Source: Magnetococcales bacterium (GTDB lineage: Bacteria > Pseudomonadota > Magnetococcia > Magnetococcales > Magnetaquicoccaceae). From it: a DNA stretch of 32,378 nucleotides. Position numbers and translations under genes: made by a program. The stretch is taken from contig JADGBT010000032.1 in assembly GCA_015231375.1 (NCBI GenBank), positions 11,349 to 43,726 on the forward strand, read 5' to 3'. How positions within the stretch are numbered: the first letter of the stretch is position 1; each line of letters starts with the position of its first letter. Shown piece after piece: positions 16,212 to 24,735 of the stretch. Under the pieces are notes generated by a model. The model was given only the letters and a program-made list of their open reading frames with translations, searched no databases and had not been told where the DNA came from.

Positions 16212-16230
16212 AAAACCTTTATAAGGTTTT
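16212..16230 (-). promoter_or_regulatory. Hairpin covering the rny ribosome-binding site
   Basis: In the minus-strand message AAAACCTT and AAGGTTTT form a perfect eight-pair stem around three bases. The right arm contains the AAGG Shine-Dalgarno core and ends three bases before the rny ATG. The stem is mostly A-U, so it could open with temperature, RNase action or a bound factor. No function is shown. Confidence 0.5.
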
Positions 16231-16272
16231 TCTGTCGGCCCACGGCCACGACAAAAAAACCACTTAGAGTCG

Positions 16273-16893
16273 TCAGAAAGCCTCGTGGCAACAGAGCAAG
16301 CCCTGTTCGGTCGCCACCCATCCCATGCGTATGTCATGGGGTTCATGGGGCAGGGAGGGCAGTTCCTGAAATGCATAGGCCACTCCCAGCCGTATCGGGG
16401 TGGGGGACGCGCCGCGCGCGCCCAAGGCCCGATCATGGTACCCGCCGCCGAATCCAAGACGGCATCCGGTGCGGTCAAAGCCGATCAATGGCTGGACAAC
16501 CAGATCCAGATCGTTGATATCCAAACTTCCGGCCCGATCCGGGGCCGTGACGGGTTGTGGAATGCCAAAGGCTCCTGGCTGCAAGGGATCCCCCGGACGG
16601 TAGGGGAAAAAGTCCATGGACCGGGTGTTCGGGTCCACGACCGGCAGGAAACAGGCCTGACCGATCTGCGCGGCGGTGTGGAAAAGAGAGGTGGGATCGA
16701 CTTCGTTGTCAACAGGGAGGTACAATCCGATTCGACGCGCCCGTTGATAAAACGGGGCGTTTGCCACATGACGCATGATAACGGCGGACCGTTCGGCCAC
16801 CTGTTCTGCGGACAACGCTCTGCGTTCGGTTCTCAGGCGTTGGCGCAACGTGGCCTTTGTGTGATCCATGCCCAAGCCATTCGTATCCGCCAT
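16273..16893 (-). CDS. ygfA: 5-formyltetrahydrofolate cyclo-ligase
   Basis: This enzyme converts 5-formyl-THF and ATP to 5,10-methenyl-THF, returning the inhibitory folate form to one-carbon metabolism. The 206-residue protein has the N-terminal [16 protein letters not shown] helix, a nucleotide-site region with [11 protein letters not shown], and the hallmark [15 protein letters not shown] near residue 145. It lies eight bases downstream of the 6S RNA, the same ssrS-ygfA arrangement as in E. coli. The start is either the ATG at 16893 or an ATG at 16869; neither has a strong ribosome site, which suits translation from a processed 6S-ygfA transcript. Confidence 0.93.
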   Translation of the reverse strand: MADTNGLGMDHTKATLRQRLRTERRALSAEQVAERSAVIMRHVANAPFYQRARRIGLYLPVDNEVDPTSLFHTAAQIGQACFLPVVDPNTRSMDFFPYRPGDPLQPGAFGIPQPVTAPDRAGSLDINDLDLVVQPLIGFDRTGCRLGFGGGYHDRALGARGASPTPIRLGVAYAFQELPSLPHEPHDIRMGWVATEQGLLCCHEAF

Positions 16894-16900
16894 GCAATAT

Positions 16901-17090
16901 GCCAGTGCCCCCGCCTGTGCCGTGGGATCGCACTCTCTGAACCCTTTTGTTCAAGGTGGATCCGTGAATAATTGTTTCTGGTAATCCCGCAGATGGGGGT
17001 CACACTCCACAATCAGGGCACGGTTCCCAGGTTCATAAGTTATCGGCTCAGGAGATTGGTCTCCTCACGAACACCGCAGGGGTGGCTGGC
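16901..17090 (-). ncRNA. ssrS: 6S RNA
   Basis: 6S RNA binds the sigma-70 RNA polymerase holoenzyme by mimicking an open promoter and lowers housekeeping transcription in stationary phase. The minus strand holds TCCTGAGCCGATA, nearly identical to the conserved 5' block of E. coli 6S, and CACCTTGAACAAAAGGGTTCA, which matches its conserved 3' block. The ends are placed where GCCAG (5') and CTGGC (3') open a closing stem continued by CCCC/GGGG and GTG/CAC pairs, giving about 190 bases, close to the E. coli length of 184. It lies between zapA and ygfA, the classic position. The exact ends are inferred from pairing. Confidence 0.9.
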
Positions 17091-17099
17091 ATGAATCGT

Positions 17100-17384
17100 T
17101 CATCCCTTGAGCAGTTGATCGCTGTGGGCGATCAGGCTGCTGATCTTCTCTTTCGCGACTTCCGTTTGTCTGGATACCAGACGCTGGTGTTGCAGAAAGT
17201 CATCCGCAATCTTGAGCGCGGCCATGATGGCCGTTCGTTCACTGGATGCGATATAGGACTCCTGCGCCACCTGTCCCATGACATCGTTCACATACTGGGC
17301 AAGCTCGCGGACATATTCGCTGCTTACCTGGGATTTCAGTTTGAAAACTTGACCACGAATGCGAACTTCAAAGGTTTCAGTCAT
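17100..17384 (-). CDS. zapA: Cell division protein ZapA
   Basis: ZapA binds FtsZ and bundles its protofilaments at the midcell ring. The 94-residue protein has the ZapA pattern: an N-terminal beta segment (FEVRIRGQVFKLKSQ), the EYVRELAQYVNDVMGQV helix, and a conserved middle block SSERTAIMAALKIADDFL, followed by a coiled-coil tail. The ATG at 17384 is chosen over a TTG three codons upstream. It is followed ten bases later by 6S RNA and preceded by the small coiled-coil gene, so the locus is a conserved unit. Confidence 0.93.
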   Translation of the reverse strand: MTETFEVRIRGQVFKLKSQVSSEYVRELAQYVNDVMGQVAQESYIASSERTAIMAALKIADDFLQHQRLVSRQTEVAKEKISSLIAHSDQLLKG

Positions 17385-17420
17385 GGTTCCCAAGTCCGGA
17401 AGGGGCGCGAACGCCTCTCT

Positions 17421-17696
17421 TTATGAATCCGATTCCTCGTACCGGACCAGCAATCCCTCGATTCTGGCGATGACGCCAGCTTTTTCTTGCTCCAGGGAGT
17501 CTTGACGTTCCTGGAGTTGCAACACTTGCGTTTCAAGATCCGAGATCAGACCGTTTTGTTCGGCCACTTTTCCGTTCAGTCCGGCGATCTGCTCACGTTG
17601 TTCGCGAATGGTACGGGCCATTTCTTTCCAACGATGCTCCAGATCCGACAGGGAGACAGCCAGCTTGTCATCGCGATCCATCGTCGATCCATTCAT
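17421..17696 (-). CDS. Small coiled-coil protein, ZapB-like (TIGR02449-type)
   Basis: The protein of about 91 residues is almost entirely a heptad-rich coiled coil (LEHRWKEMARTIREQREQI, then continuing to VIARIEGLLVRYEE). Short proteins of this kind with a RIE-x-LL motif near the C-terminus commonly precede zapA and are annotated as a ZapB-like or TIGR02449 family cell-division factor. In-frame starts are GTG 17702, ATG 17696 and ATG 17681; 17696 is used here but is not certain. It is the first gene after the promoter at 17755-17783 and lies 36 bases before zapA. Confidence 0.8.
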   Translation of the reverse strand: MNGSTMDRDDKLAVSLSDLEHRWKEMARTIREQREQIAGLNGKVAEQNGLISDLETQVLQLQERQDSLEQEKAGVIARIEGLLVRYEESDS

Positions 17697-17754
17697 AGTC
17701 ACGTCCCGAGTCCCTTCTTGAGTCAGTTACCGACACGATTTCACTCTTATCTTG

Positions 17755-17783
17755 ATAGTAAAGAACCGTCCTGGTCCTGTCAA
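17755..17783 (-). promoter_or_regulatory. Strong sigma-70-type promoter of the zapB-like/zapA/6S/ygfA unit
   Basis: On the minus strand a perfect TTGACA (17778-17783) is followed after 17 bases by TACTAT (17755-17760), five of six to consensus. The -35 box overlaps the gltD stop codon. Predicted start is near 17748, leaving a leader of about 50 bases. No separate promoter in front of 6S RNA was recognised, so 6S may be cut from this transcript. Confidence 0.75.
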
Positions 17784-19243
17784 GGCCGACCACATGCATT
17801 CCAGGTCAAAACCGACTCTTCTCCCCGCAGCCAGCCATCCACGGCTTCGGCGGCTTTGCGGCCCCCGTCGATGGCCTTGAGCACCAGGGATTGACCGGTA
17901 GCCATGTCACCGGCGGCGAAGATGCCGGGTTGACTGGTCATGAAGCGGGCGTTGACCTGAACATTGCCGCGCGGGTCCAGGGCCACCCCCAGATTTTCCA
18001 GCAGGCCGCTTTTGACCGGATGGACAAATCCCATGGCCAGCAACACCAGATCCGCTTCCACGAAGAATTCCGAACCCGGAATTTCCTTCATGCGGGGCCG
18101 TCCGCCGTCTTCTTGTTCGGCCCAGTGCAGCTTGACGCAGTGAATGCCCTTGACCCGCTGTCCATCCCCTTCGAAAGCGCGGGTCAGAATGCTCCAGCGG
18201 CGTTCGCACCCTTCCAGATGGGAGGTGGAGGTGCGCAGCACGTTGGGCCACATTGGCCAGGGGGTCTCCGGCGCCCGTTCCTTGGGAGGACGGGGCAGCA
18301 GTTCGATCTGGGTGACGCTGGTCGCGCATTGACGAATGGCGGTGCCCACGCAGTCGGCCCCGGTGTCGCCACCCCCGATCACCACCACACGCTTGCCCAC
18401 CGCGAAAATCGCCTCGGTGGCGGGAATGGCGGTGCCGAAGGTGCGGCGGTTTTGTTGAGCCAGATAGTCCATGGCGAAATGGACCCCGATCAGTTCACGG
18501 CCCGGCACCGGCAGATCCCGGGGATGCTCGGCGCCGCCGGTGAGCACGATGGCGTCGAAGTCGGCGCGCAACTGTTCCACCGGCAGATCCACACCCACAT
18601 TCACTCCGGTGCGGATGGTCAGACCTTCGGCGACCATCTGTTGCAGACGTCGATCGATCACCGATTTTTCCAGCTTGAAATCGGGAATCCCGAAGCGCAA
18701 CAAGCCTCCGGCCCGTTCGTTTTTCTCAAACAGGGTCACCGCGTGTCCAGCCCGGGTCAGTTGCTGGGCCGCCGCCATGCCCGCAGGTCCGGAGCCGATC
18801 ACCGCCACCCGTTTGCCGGTCTGCTCGCGAGGGGGCAGGGGTTTGATCAGACCACGGGCGAAACCCTCCTCGGCCACGGTGCGCTCGATCTCCCGGATGG
18901 TCACCGGATCCCGGTTGATCCCCACCACGCAGGCCGCTTCGCACAAGGCCGGACAGACCCGTCCGGTGAACTCGGGAAAGTTGTTGGTGCGATGCAGGGT
19001 GTTGACCGCCTCCTCCCAGCGTCCCCGATAGGCCCAATCGTTCCAGGCCGGGATCAGGTTGTGCAGCGTGCAGCCGTTGTGACAGAACGGAATGCCGCAA
19101 TCCATGCAGCGCGAGGCTTGATCCTGCAATTTTTCCACCGGGAATTTTTGATACAACTCATCCCAGTCACGGACCCGATCCTCCACCGACCGGGGCCGAG
19201 GCGTCTCCCGTTCCACTTCCATGAACCCCTTGGTTTTACCCAT
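17780..19243 (-). CDS. gltD: Glutamate synthase (NADPH) small subunit
   Basis: GltD takes electrons from NADPH through FAD and two 4Fe-4S clusters to GltB, which makes glutamate from glutamine and 2-oxoglutarate. The 487-residue protein has the N-terminal cysteine clusters CMDCGIPFCHNGC and CPALCEAAC, the FAD motif GSGPAG near residue 155, and the NADPH motif GGGDTGADC near residue 300, ending with the FAD block GIFAAGDMATG. The ATG at 19243 overlaps the gltB stop by eight bases, so the subunits are coupled. The open frame extends upstream inside gltB but without similarity. Confidence 0.97.
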   Translation of the reverse strand: MGKTKGFMEVERETPRPRSVEDRVRDWDELYQKFPVEKLQDQASRCMDCGIPFCHNGCTLHNLIPAWNDWAYRGRWEEAVNTLHRTNNFPEFTGRVCPALCEAACVVGINRDPVTIREIERTVAEEGFARGLIKPLPPREQTGKRVAVIGSGPAGMAAAQQLTRAGHAVTLFEKNERAGGLLRFGIPDFKLEKSVIDRRLQQMVAEGLTIRTGVNVGVDLPVEQLRADFDAIVLTGGAEHPRDLPVPGRELIGVHFAMDYLAQQNRRTFGTAIPATEAIFAVGKRVVVIGGGDTGADCVGTAIRQCATSVTQIELLPRPPKERAPETPWPMWPNVLRTSTSHLEGCERRWSILTRAFEGDGQRVKGIHCVKLHWAEQEDGGRPRMKEIPGSEFFVEADLVLLAMGFVHPVKSGLLENLGVALDPRGNVQVNARFMTSQPGIFAAGDMATGQSLVLKAIDGGRKAAEAVDGWLRGEESVLTWNACGRP

Positions 19244-22200
19244 TGGCCGCTTGCTCCCGCTTTTTTTGTTCCTCCAGCACGCGCCGATATTCATGGGGCA
19301 TCACCTTGACGAACGAACCCAAGGATTTTTCCCAATCTTTCAGCAACCGCGCGGCTACCTGACTGTCGGTATACCGCGCATGCTCTTCCACCAACGATTT
19401 TAGCCGTTCCCGATCCTCTTCGGACTCCACCGCCTCCAGGGCCACCATGGCCGGATTGCACAACGAGGGGAACGTGCCCTGTTCATCGAGGATATAGGCG
19501 ATTCCGCCGCTCATGCCCGCCGCGAAGTTGCGTCCGGTTGGTCCCAGCACCACCACCAGACCGCCGGTCATGTATTCGCAACCGTGATCTCCGACCCCTT
19601 CCACCACGGCCTTGGCTCCGGAGTTGCGCACCGCGAACCGTTCACCCACCACCCCGCGCATGAAGGCCTCTCCTCCCGTGGCCCCGTACAACAGGGTGTT
19701 GCCCGCGATGATGTTCTCCTCAGCCACCAGCGGGGAACGGGGATGGGGACGGATTACGATCCGGCCACCGGACATCCCTTTGCCCACATAGTCGTTGCCC
19801 GCTCCTTCCAGATACAACGAAACCCCATGCACGTTGAACGCGCCGAAGCTCTGTCCGGCCACACCCTCGAAGTGACACTTGATGGTCCCCTTGGGCAATC
19901 CCCCCTCGCCGAACAGCCGGGAGATCTCTCCACCCAGCATCGCCCCCACCGCCCGGTCCGTGTTCTGGATCGGCAGGCGGATCTCGATGGGACGCAGATT
20001 CTCGAACACCCGTTCCGCCAGATCCAGCAGTTGGTGATCCAGCACCTTGTCGATGCCGTGATCCTGGGGCTGGACGCAGCGGGTGGCCACGTTCGCCGGG
20101 GCGTCGGGTTTTTCCAGCAGCGCCGAGAAATCCAGTCCCTTGGCCTTCCAGTGGGTCACGGCCTCGTTGACCAGCAGATGATCCGATTGGCCGATCATCT
20201 CGTCGATGCTGCGGAAGCCCATGCGGGCCATGATCTCGCGCGCCTCGTTGGCCACGAAGTAGAAATAGTTCACCAGATGCTGCGGACGACCGGAGAATTT
20301 CTTGCGCAGCTCCAACTCCTGGGTGGCCACCCCCACCGGGCAGGTGTCCATGTGGCATTTGCGCATCATCACGCATCCCGACACCACCAGCGGCGCGGTG
20401 GCGAAACCGAACTCCTCGGCGCCGAGCAGCGCGGCCACCACCACATCCCGACCGGTGCGAAACTGGCCATCGGTTTGCAGACGGACCCGTCCCCGCAGAT
20501 CGTTCAACACCAGGGTCTGCTGGGTCTCCGCCAGACCCAACTCCCACGGCGCTCCGGCATGCTTGATGGAACTCATGGGACTGGCTCCGGTGCCGCCGTC
20601 GCCGCCGGAGACGAGAATCATGTCCGCGTGGCCCTTGGCCACCCCGGCGGCCACGGTGCCGACGCCCACTTCGGAAACCAGCTTCACCGACACCCGCGCC
20701 CGGGGATTGACATTCTTCAAGTCGAAGATCAATTGGGCCAGATCCTCGATGGAGTAGATGTCGTGATGGGGCGGCGGACTGATGAGGGTCACCCCCGGCG
20801 TGGTGTTGCGAATGCGGGCAATGGTTTCGGTCACCTTGGGGCCGGGCAGTTGTCCGCCCTCGCCGGGTTTGGCCCCCTGGGCGATCTTGATCTGCATTTC
20901 ATCGGCGTTGGCCAGATAGTGGCTCGACACCCCGAAACGTCCCGCCGCCACCTGCTTGATGGAACTGCGGGCCAGATCCCCGTTGGGACGGGGCTTGTAA
21001 CGTTCCGGATCCTCTCCGCCCTCGCCGGTGTTGGAGCGTCCCCCCAGACGGTTCATGGCAATGGCCAGCGTCTCGTGGGCCTCCTTGGAAATCGAACCGA
21101 ACGACATGGCTCCGGTCACGAAGCGTTTGACGATCTCCGAGGCGGGTTCGACTTCGTTCAAGGCCAGCGGCTCTTCCGCCTCCTTGAGCACGAACAGACC
21201 CCGCAGGGTGCAATGGGCCTTGTCCTGTTCGTTGATGAGCCTGGCGAACTCCTTGTACAGGGCGTAATCGTCGTTGCGGGTGGACTGTTGCAGCTTGGAG
21301 ATGGTCTCCGGGGTCCACATGTGACGCTCGCCGTCGTGGCGGAATTTGTACTCTCCGCCGATGTCCAGGCTGTCGAGCAGCACCCCGTTGCCGGTATAGG
21401 CCCGTTTGTGACGCTCCAAGGTTTCCTGGGCGATGTCGGTCAGGCCCACCCCGTCGAGCCGGGAGAAGGTGCCGGTGAAATACCGTTCCAGGAAACGCCG
21501 GTTGAGTCCGATGGCCTCGAAGATCTGCGCCCCGCAGTAACTGCGCAGGGTGGAGATGCCCATCTTGGAGAAGATCTTGAGCATGCCCTTGCCCAGGGCC
21601 TTGACATAATTGGCGTGCAGCCCCGCGATCCCCTTGGGGGATTCGATCAGACCCCGGTTGGCCAACTCTTCCAGGGACTCAAAGGCCAGATAGGGATTGA
21701 TCGCGCCGGCCCCGTATCCCACCAGCAGCGCGAAATGGGTCACCTCGCGCGCTTCGCCGGTTTCGACGATGATGCTGGCCGCTCCCCGGGTTCCGGAGCG
21801 GATCAGATGATGATGCACACTGGCGACCGCCAGCAGCGAGGGAATCGGCGCCAGTTCGGGGCTTACCCCCCGGTCGCTCAGGATGATCAGGCCCGCGCCA
21901 TCGTCCACGGCGGTGGAGACCGCCTCGAAGAGCCGCGTCAGGGCGATCTTCATGCCGTCGGTCCCCTCGTTGGCCGGAAACAGGGTGGAAAGGGTGCAGG
22001 CCTTGAGGCCGCCGCGATCCACGGCGCGGATTTTTTCCAGCTCCGCGTTGGTCAGAATCGGCTGATCGAGCCAGATCCGCGCCATGTGTTGCGGAGTCTC
22101 TTCCAGCAGATTGCCCACCGGACCCAGTTGGGTGAACAGGCTCATGACCAGTTCCTCGCGGATCGGATCGATGGCCGGATTGGTAACCTGGGCGAAGAGC

Positions 22201-23774
22201 TGCTTGAAATAATTGAACAACAAGACCGGTCGATCCGACAGTACCGCCAGGGCGGCGTCGTTGCCCATGGAGCCGGTCGGCTCCTGGCCTTCGACCCCCA
22301 TGGGACCGAGAATGGCTGCGAGATCCTCTTCGGTATAACCGAAGACCCGCTGACGCACCCGCAAGGGTTCGGCCTCCACCGCTTCGCTGCTGCCTTGGGG
22401 GAGGTTGTCCAGCAAGGTGAGATGGTCGTTGATCCACTGGCGGTAAGGCTGGCGGGAGACCATGCTTTCCTTGATTTCGGCGTCGTCGATGATGCGTCCT
22501 TCCTGGAGATCGATGACGAACATCCGTCCCGGTTGCAAGCGGCCCAGCTTGACCTCTTCTTCCGGGGGAAAGGTGATGGTCCCGGCCTCGGAGGCCATGA
22601 CGCACAAGCCACCCTTGGTGATCTGATAGCGGGCCGGACGCAATCCGTTGCGGTCCAGGGTGGCGCCGATGTAGCGGCCATCGGTGAAGGTGACGGCGGC
22701 CGGACCATCCCAGGGTTCCATCAAGGCGCCGTGGTATTGATAAAAGGCCTTGCGGGCATCATCCATGTGGCGATGATTTTCCCAGGCTTCCGGGATCATC
22801 ATCATCATGGCGTGGGGCAGGGAACGACCGCTGATCACCAGAAATTCCAGGGCGCGGTCGAAGCTGGCGGAGTCGGACAGTCCTTCGGGCACCAGGGGGA
22901 AGAGCTTTTTGATGTCTTCGCCGAACAGGTCCGAGGCCAACGCCGCCTCGCGGGCGCGCATCCAGTTGATGTTGCCCCGCAGGGTGTTGATCTCGCCGTT
23001 GTGGCTGATCATGCGGAACGGATGGGCCAGACCCCAGGTGGGGAAGGTATTGGTGGAATAGCGTTGATGGACCATGGCAAAGGCCGAAACCAGGGTGCCA
23101 TCCGACAGATCCGGATAGTAGGCCCGCACCTGATCGGCCAGGAACATCCCTTTGTAAACCAGGGTGCGGGAGGAAAAACTGCTGATGTAAAAGGCTTTGA
23201 CCTCTTCCTGTCCATAACCCATGACCGCGTTTTCCACCCGGCGCCGGATGATATAGAGCTTGCGCTCGAACCACATGGGATCGGCGTTTTCCGGGCGGTT
23301 GCGCACGCCGATGAAGGCTTGACGGATGACCGGTTCCGCGCCTTTGGCGGTGTAGCCGATGCGGGCCTGACGGCTGATGGGCACGTTGCGCCAGCCCAGG
23401 AAGAGTTGTCCCTCCTCGGTGGTCATCTGTTCCACGAGCCGCTGGCACGAGGCCATGAGATCCTTGTCCTTGGGCATGAAGATCATGCCGACCCCGTAGT
23501 CTCCTTCGGGGGGAAGCTCGATGGAAAGCCGGGTCGCGTGGTTGCGCAAGAAAGCGTCCGGAATCTGGATCATGATGCCCGCGCCGTCACCGGTGAGGGG
23601 ATCGGCTCCCGCAGCTCCCCGGTGGGTCAGGTTGACCAGGACATTGAGTCCCATGCGCACCACGTCGTGCGTCTTTTTGCCATTGATCCGGGCGACGAAG
23701 CCGACGCCACAGGCGTCGTGTTCCAGCGCGGGATCATAAAGCCCCTGTTTGGCGGGCAGACCGTGATTGGCCAT
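19236..23774 (-). CDS. gltB: Glutamate synthase large subunit
   Basis: GltB catalyses glutamine hydrolysis and transfer of ammonia to 2-oxoglutarate. The 1512-residue protein fits the family length. The glutaminase domain begins at HDACGVGF, where Cys22 should become the N-terminal nucleophile after removal of a 21-residue propeptide. A central domain follows, then the FMN-binding synthase domain with ISPPPHHDIYSIEDL, and the 3Fe-4S ligands in CVMMRKCHMDTC near residue 1130. The last 250 residues are the glycine-rich beta-helix (GGRIVIRPHP, GATGGEAFMRG). The ATG at 23774 has AAGGAT eight bases upstream; a longer in-frame start is less likely. It pairs with gltD and complements glnB in ammonium assimilation. 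Confidence 0.97.
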   Translation of the reverse strand: MANHGLPAKQGLYDPALEHDACGVGFVARINGKKTHDVVRMGLNVLVNLTHRGAAGADPLTGDGAGIMIQIPDAFLRNHATRLSIELPPEGDYGVGMIFMPKDKDLMASCQRLVEQMTTEEGQLFLGWRNVPISRQARIGYTAKGAEPVIRQAFIGVRNRPENADPMWFERKLYIIRRRVENAVMGYGQEEVKAFYISSFSSRTLVYKGMFLADQVRAYYPDLSDGTLVSAFAMVHQRYSTNTFPTWGLAHPFRMISHNGEINTLRGNINWMRAREAALASDLFGEDIKKLFPLVPEGLSDSASFDRALEFLVISGRSLPHAMMMMIPEAWENHRHMDDARKAFYQYHGALMEPWDGPAAVTFTDGRYIGATLDRNGLRPARYQITKGGLCVMASEAGTITFPPEEEVKLGRLQPGRMFVIDLQEGRIIDDAEIKESMVSRQPYRQWINDHLTLLDNLPQGSSEAVEAEPLRVRQRVFGYTEEDLAAILGPMGVEGQEPTGSMGNDAALAVLSDRPVLLFNYFKQLFAQVTNPAIDPIREELVMSLFTQLGPVGNLLEETPQHMARIWLDQPILTNAELEKIRAVDRGGLKACTLSTLFPANEGTDGMKIALTRLFEAVSTAVDDGAGLIILSDRGVSPELAPIPSLLAVASVHHHLIRSGTRGAASIIVETGEAREVTHFALLVGYGAGAINPYLAFESLEELANRGLIESPKGIAGLHANYVKALGKGMLKIFSKMGISTLRSYCGAQIFEAIGLNRRFLERYFTGTFSRLDGVGLTDIAQETLERHKRAYTGNGVLLDSLDIGGEYKFRHDGERHMWTPETISKLQQSTRNDDYALYKEFARLINEQDKAHCTLRGLFVLKEAEEPLALNEVEPASEIVKRFVTGAMSFGSISKEAHETLAIAMNRLGGRSNTGEGGEDPERYKPRPNGDLARSSIKQVAAGRFGVSSHYLANADEMQIKIAQGAKPGEGGQLPGPKVTETIARIRNTTPGVTLISPPPHHDIYSIEDLAQLIFDLKNVNPRARVSVKLVSEVGVGTVAAGVAKGHADMILVSGGDGGTGASPMSSIKHAGAPWELGLAETQQTLVLNDLRGRVRLQTDGQFRTGRDVVVAALLGAEEFGFATAPLVVSGCVMMRKCHMDTCPVGVATQELELRKKFSGRPQHLVNYFYFVANEAREIMARMGFRSIDEMIGQSDHLLVNEAVTHWKAKGLDFSALLEKPDAPANVATRCVQPQDHGIDKVLDHQLLDLAERVFENLRPIEIRLPIQNTDRAVGAMLGGEISRLFGEGGLPKGTIKCHFEGVAGQSFGAFNVHGVSLYLEGAGNDYVGKGMSGGRIVIRPHPRSPLVAEENIIAGNTLLYGATGGEAFMRGVVGERFAVRNSGAKAVVEGVGDHGCEYMTGGLVVVLGPTGRNFAAGMSGGIAYILDEQGTFPSLCNPAMVALEAVESEEDRERLKSLVEEHARYTDSQVAARLLKDWEKSLGSFVKVMPHEYRRVLEEQKKREQAANG

Positions 23775-24000
23775 GCATGTATCCTTACGAGTGTCGAGAC
23801 CGTGGTTTTTCAACCCAACGCCATCCTTTGTTTGGGATTCACAAGAATCCGTCTGTCAGGGTAACAAATGGATCCGGCATCCGTCAACCGCGCGTTCAAA
23901 CCAAAAACCAGATCCTGATGCGGCTGGGTATGTTCCTCATCACGCAAAGATGATAGGCTGCTGCATTGTCGATGGAAAACCACTGGTCCAGTGAGGGAAA
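23775..24000. promoter_or_regulatory. Divergent intergenic region of gltB and the PPC-domain gene, with a small dyad
   Basis: The 226 bases must hold the gltB promoter and that of the plus-strand gene. No consensus-like -10/-35 pair is clear on either strand, and no -24/-12 element is seen. A perfect six-pair inverted repeat (GGATTC-4-GAATCC, 23835-23850) lies about 60 bases upstream of the gltB ATG and could be an operator. No small ORF is supported. Confidence 0.35.
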
Positions 24001-24435
24001 ATGATCATGAAAACCATGATGCCGGGTGAAGTCTGGATGGGACGCCTTCCCCACGGGTGCGACCTTTTGGAGGCGTTGAACCGGATCTGTCGCGAACAGG
24101 GCATCCGACTGGGACGCATCGAGGGTTTGGGCGCGGTGAAAAAGGCCCGGCTCGGGTTTTACGATCAGACCCGCCGGGAGTACGATTTTCTCGATTTCGC
24201 GCAGCCTTTGGAGATTGTGCAACTGGTGGGCAATGTCTCGATGAAGGAGGGAGAGCCGTTTGTCCATGTCCACCTCACCCTGGCCGACCACGAGGGCCGC
24301 GCCTTCGGCGGACATCTGGCCCCCGGCACCGAGGTGTTCGCCGCCGAGGTGGTGATTCAGGGGTTGACCGGTACCCCGCTGCACCGGGGATGGGATGAGG
24401 AGACCGGATTGCCGTTGTGGGGGGAGGAGGGGTGA
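24001..24435 (+). CDS. PPC-domain (DUF296) protein
   Basis: The 144-residue protein is a single PPC (plants and prokaryotes conserved) domain, which forms trimers in bacteria and archaea. Visible features are the opening PGEVWMGRLPHGCDLLEAL, the LGRIEGLGAVKKARLGFYD strand region, and the metal-site histidines in HVHLTLADHEGRAFGGHL. In plants this domain accompanies AT-hook DNA binding; stand-alone bacterial versions have no established role. Starts at 24001 and 24007 are both possible; GAGGG suits the second better. A hairpin follows the gene. Confidence 0.88.
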   Translation: MIMKTMMPGEVWMGRLPHGCDLLEALNRICREQGIRLGRIEGLGAVKKARLGFYDQTRREYDFLDFAQPLEIVQLVGNVSMKEGEPFVHVHLTLADHEGRAFGGHLAPGTEVFAAEVVIQGLTGTPLHRGWDEETGLPLWGEEG

Positions 24436-24735
24436 GGGGAACCAAGCTGTTGTCCTCCTTGGTTTATCGTCTTTAATCTTGCTTCAAGCTTTAAATGGGG
24501 GCAGGTTTGACCTGTCAGGTGAGGTTTCTGAGTTGGAGGGGGCTTTTTAGCCCCCCAACCCATGTCTGTTTTTTTTGATGGCATTCATCCTTACAATCCC
24601 CGCTTGTTTCTCCCTAGACTGAATTATGTGTCGCGAGGATGTCGAGTATCATCCCGTTTTTACCCGAAATACCTGAATATTCAGAGGCGTTAATGGGGCG
24701 TGCAGTGCTGCTGATTCGGTCTCGTTTGAATCCTG
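24436..24735. other. Intergenic region of 300 bp, AT-rich towards the orphan gene
   Basis: Apart from the hairpin at 24538-24555, this stretch holds small palindromes such as ACCTGTCAGGT (24510-24520) and a 28-base imperfect hairpin reaching into the orphan gene's stop codon (24720-24747, ATCCTG/CAGGAT inside TCTCG/CGAGA). No ORF or RNA gene is supported. The base composition falls in the right half. Confidence 0.55.
24538..24576 (+). terminator. Probable terminator of the PPC-domain gene
   Basis: GGGGGCT and AGCCCCC form a seven-pair stem around TTTT (24538-24555), and a run of eight T follows at 24569-24576. The 13-base gap before the T run is longer than ideal, so this is a moderate call. 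Confidence 0.5.

Noticed and set aside
16231-16272. Possible terminator between ygfA and rny
   Set aside because: The GC-rich imperfect hairpin (GTC, two-base bulge, GGCC) comes after the T run on the transcribed strand, not before it, so it does not have terminator form.
19584-23864. A 1426-codon plus-strand open frame opposite gltB
   Set aside because: It mirrors gltB in GC-rich DNA where antisense stops are rare; the translation is His/Gly/Gln-rich low-complexity with no domain, and gltB itself is unambiguous.
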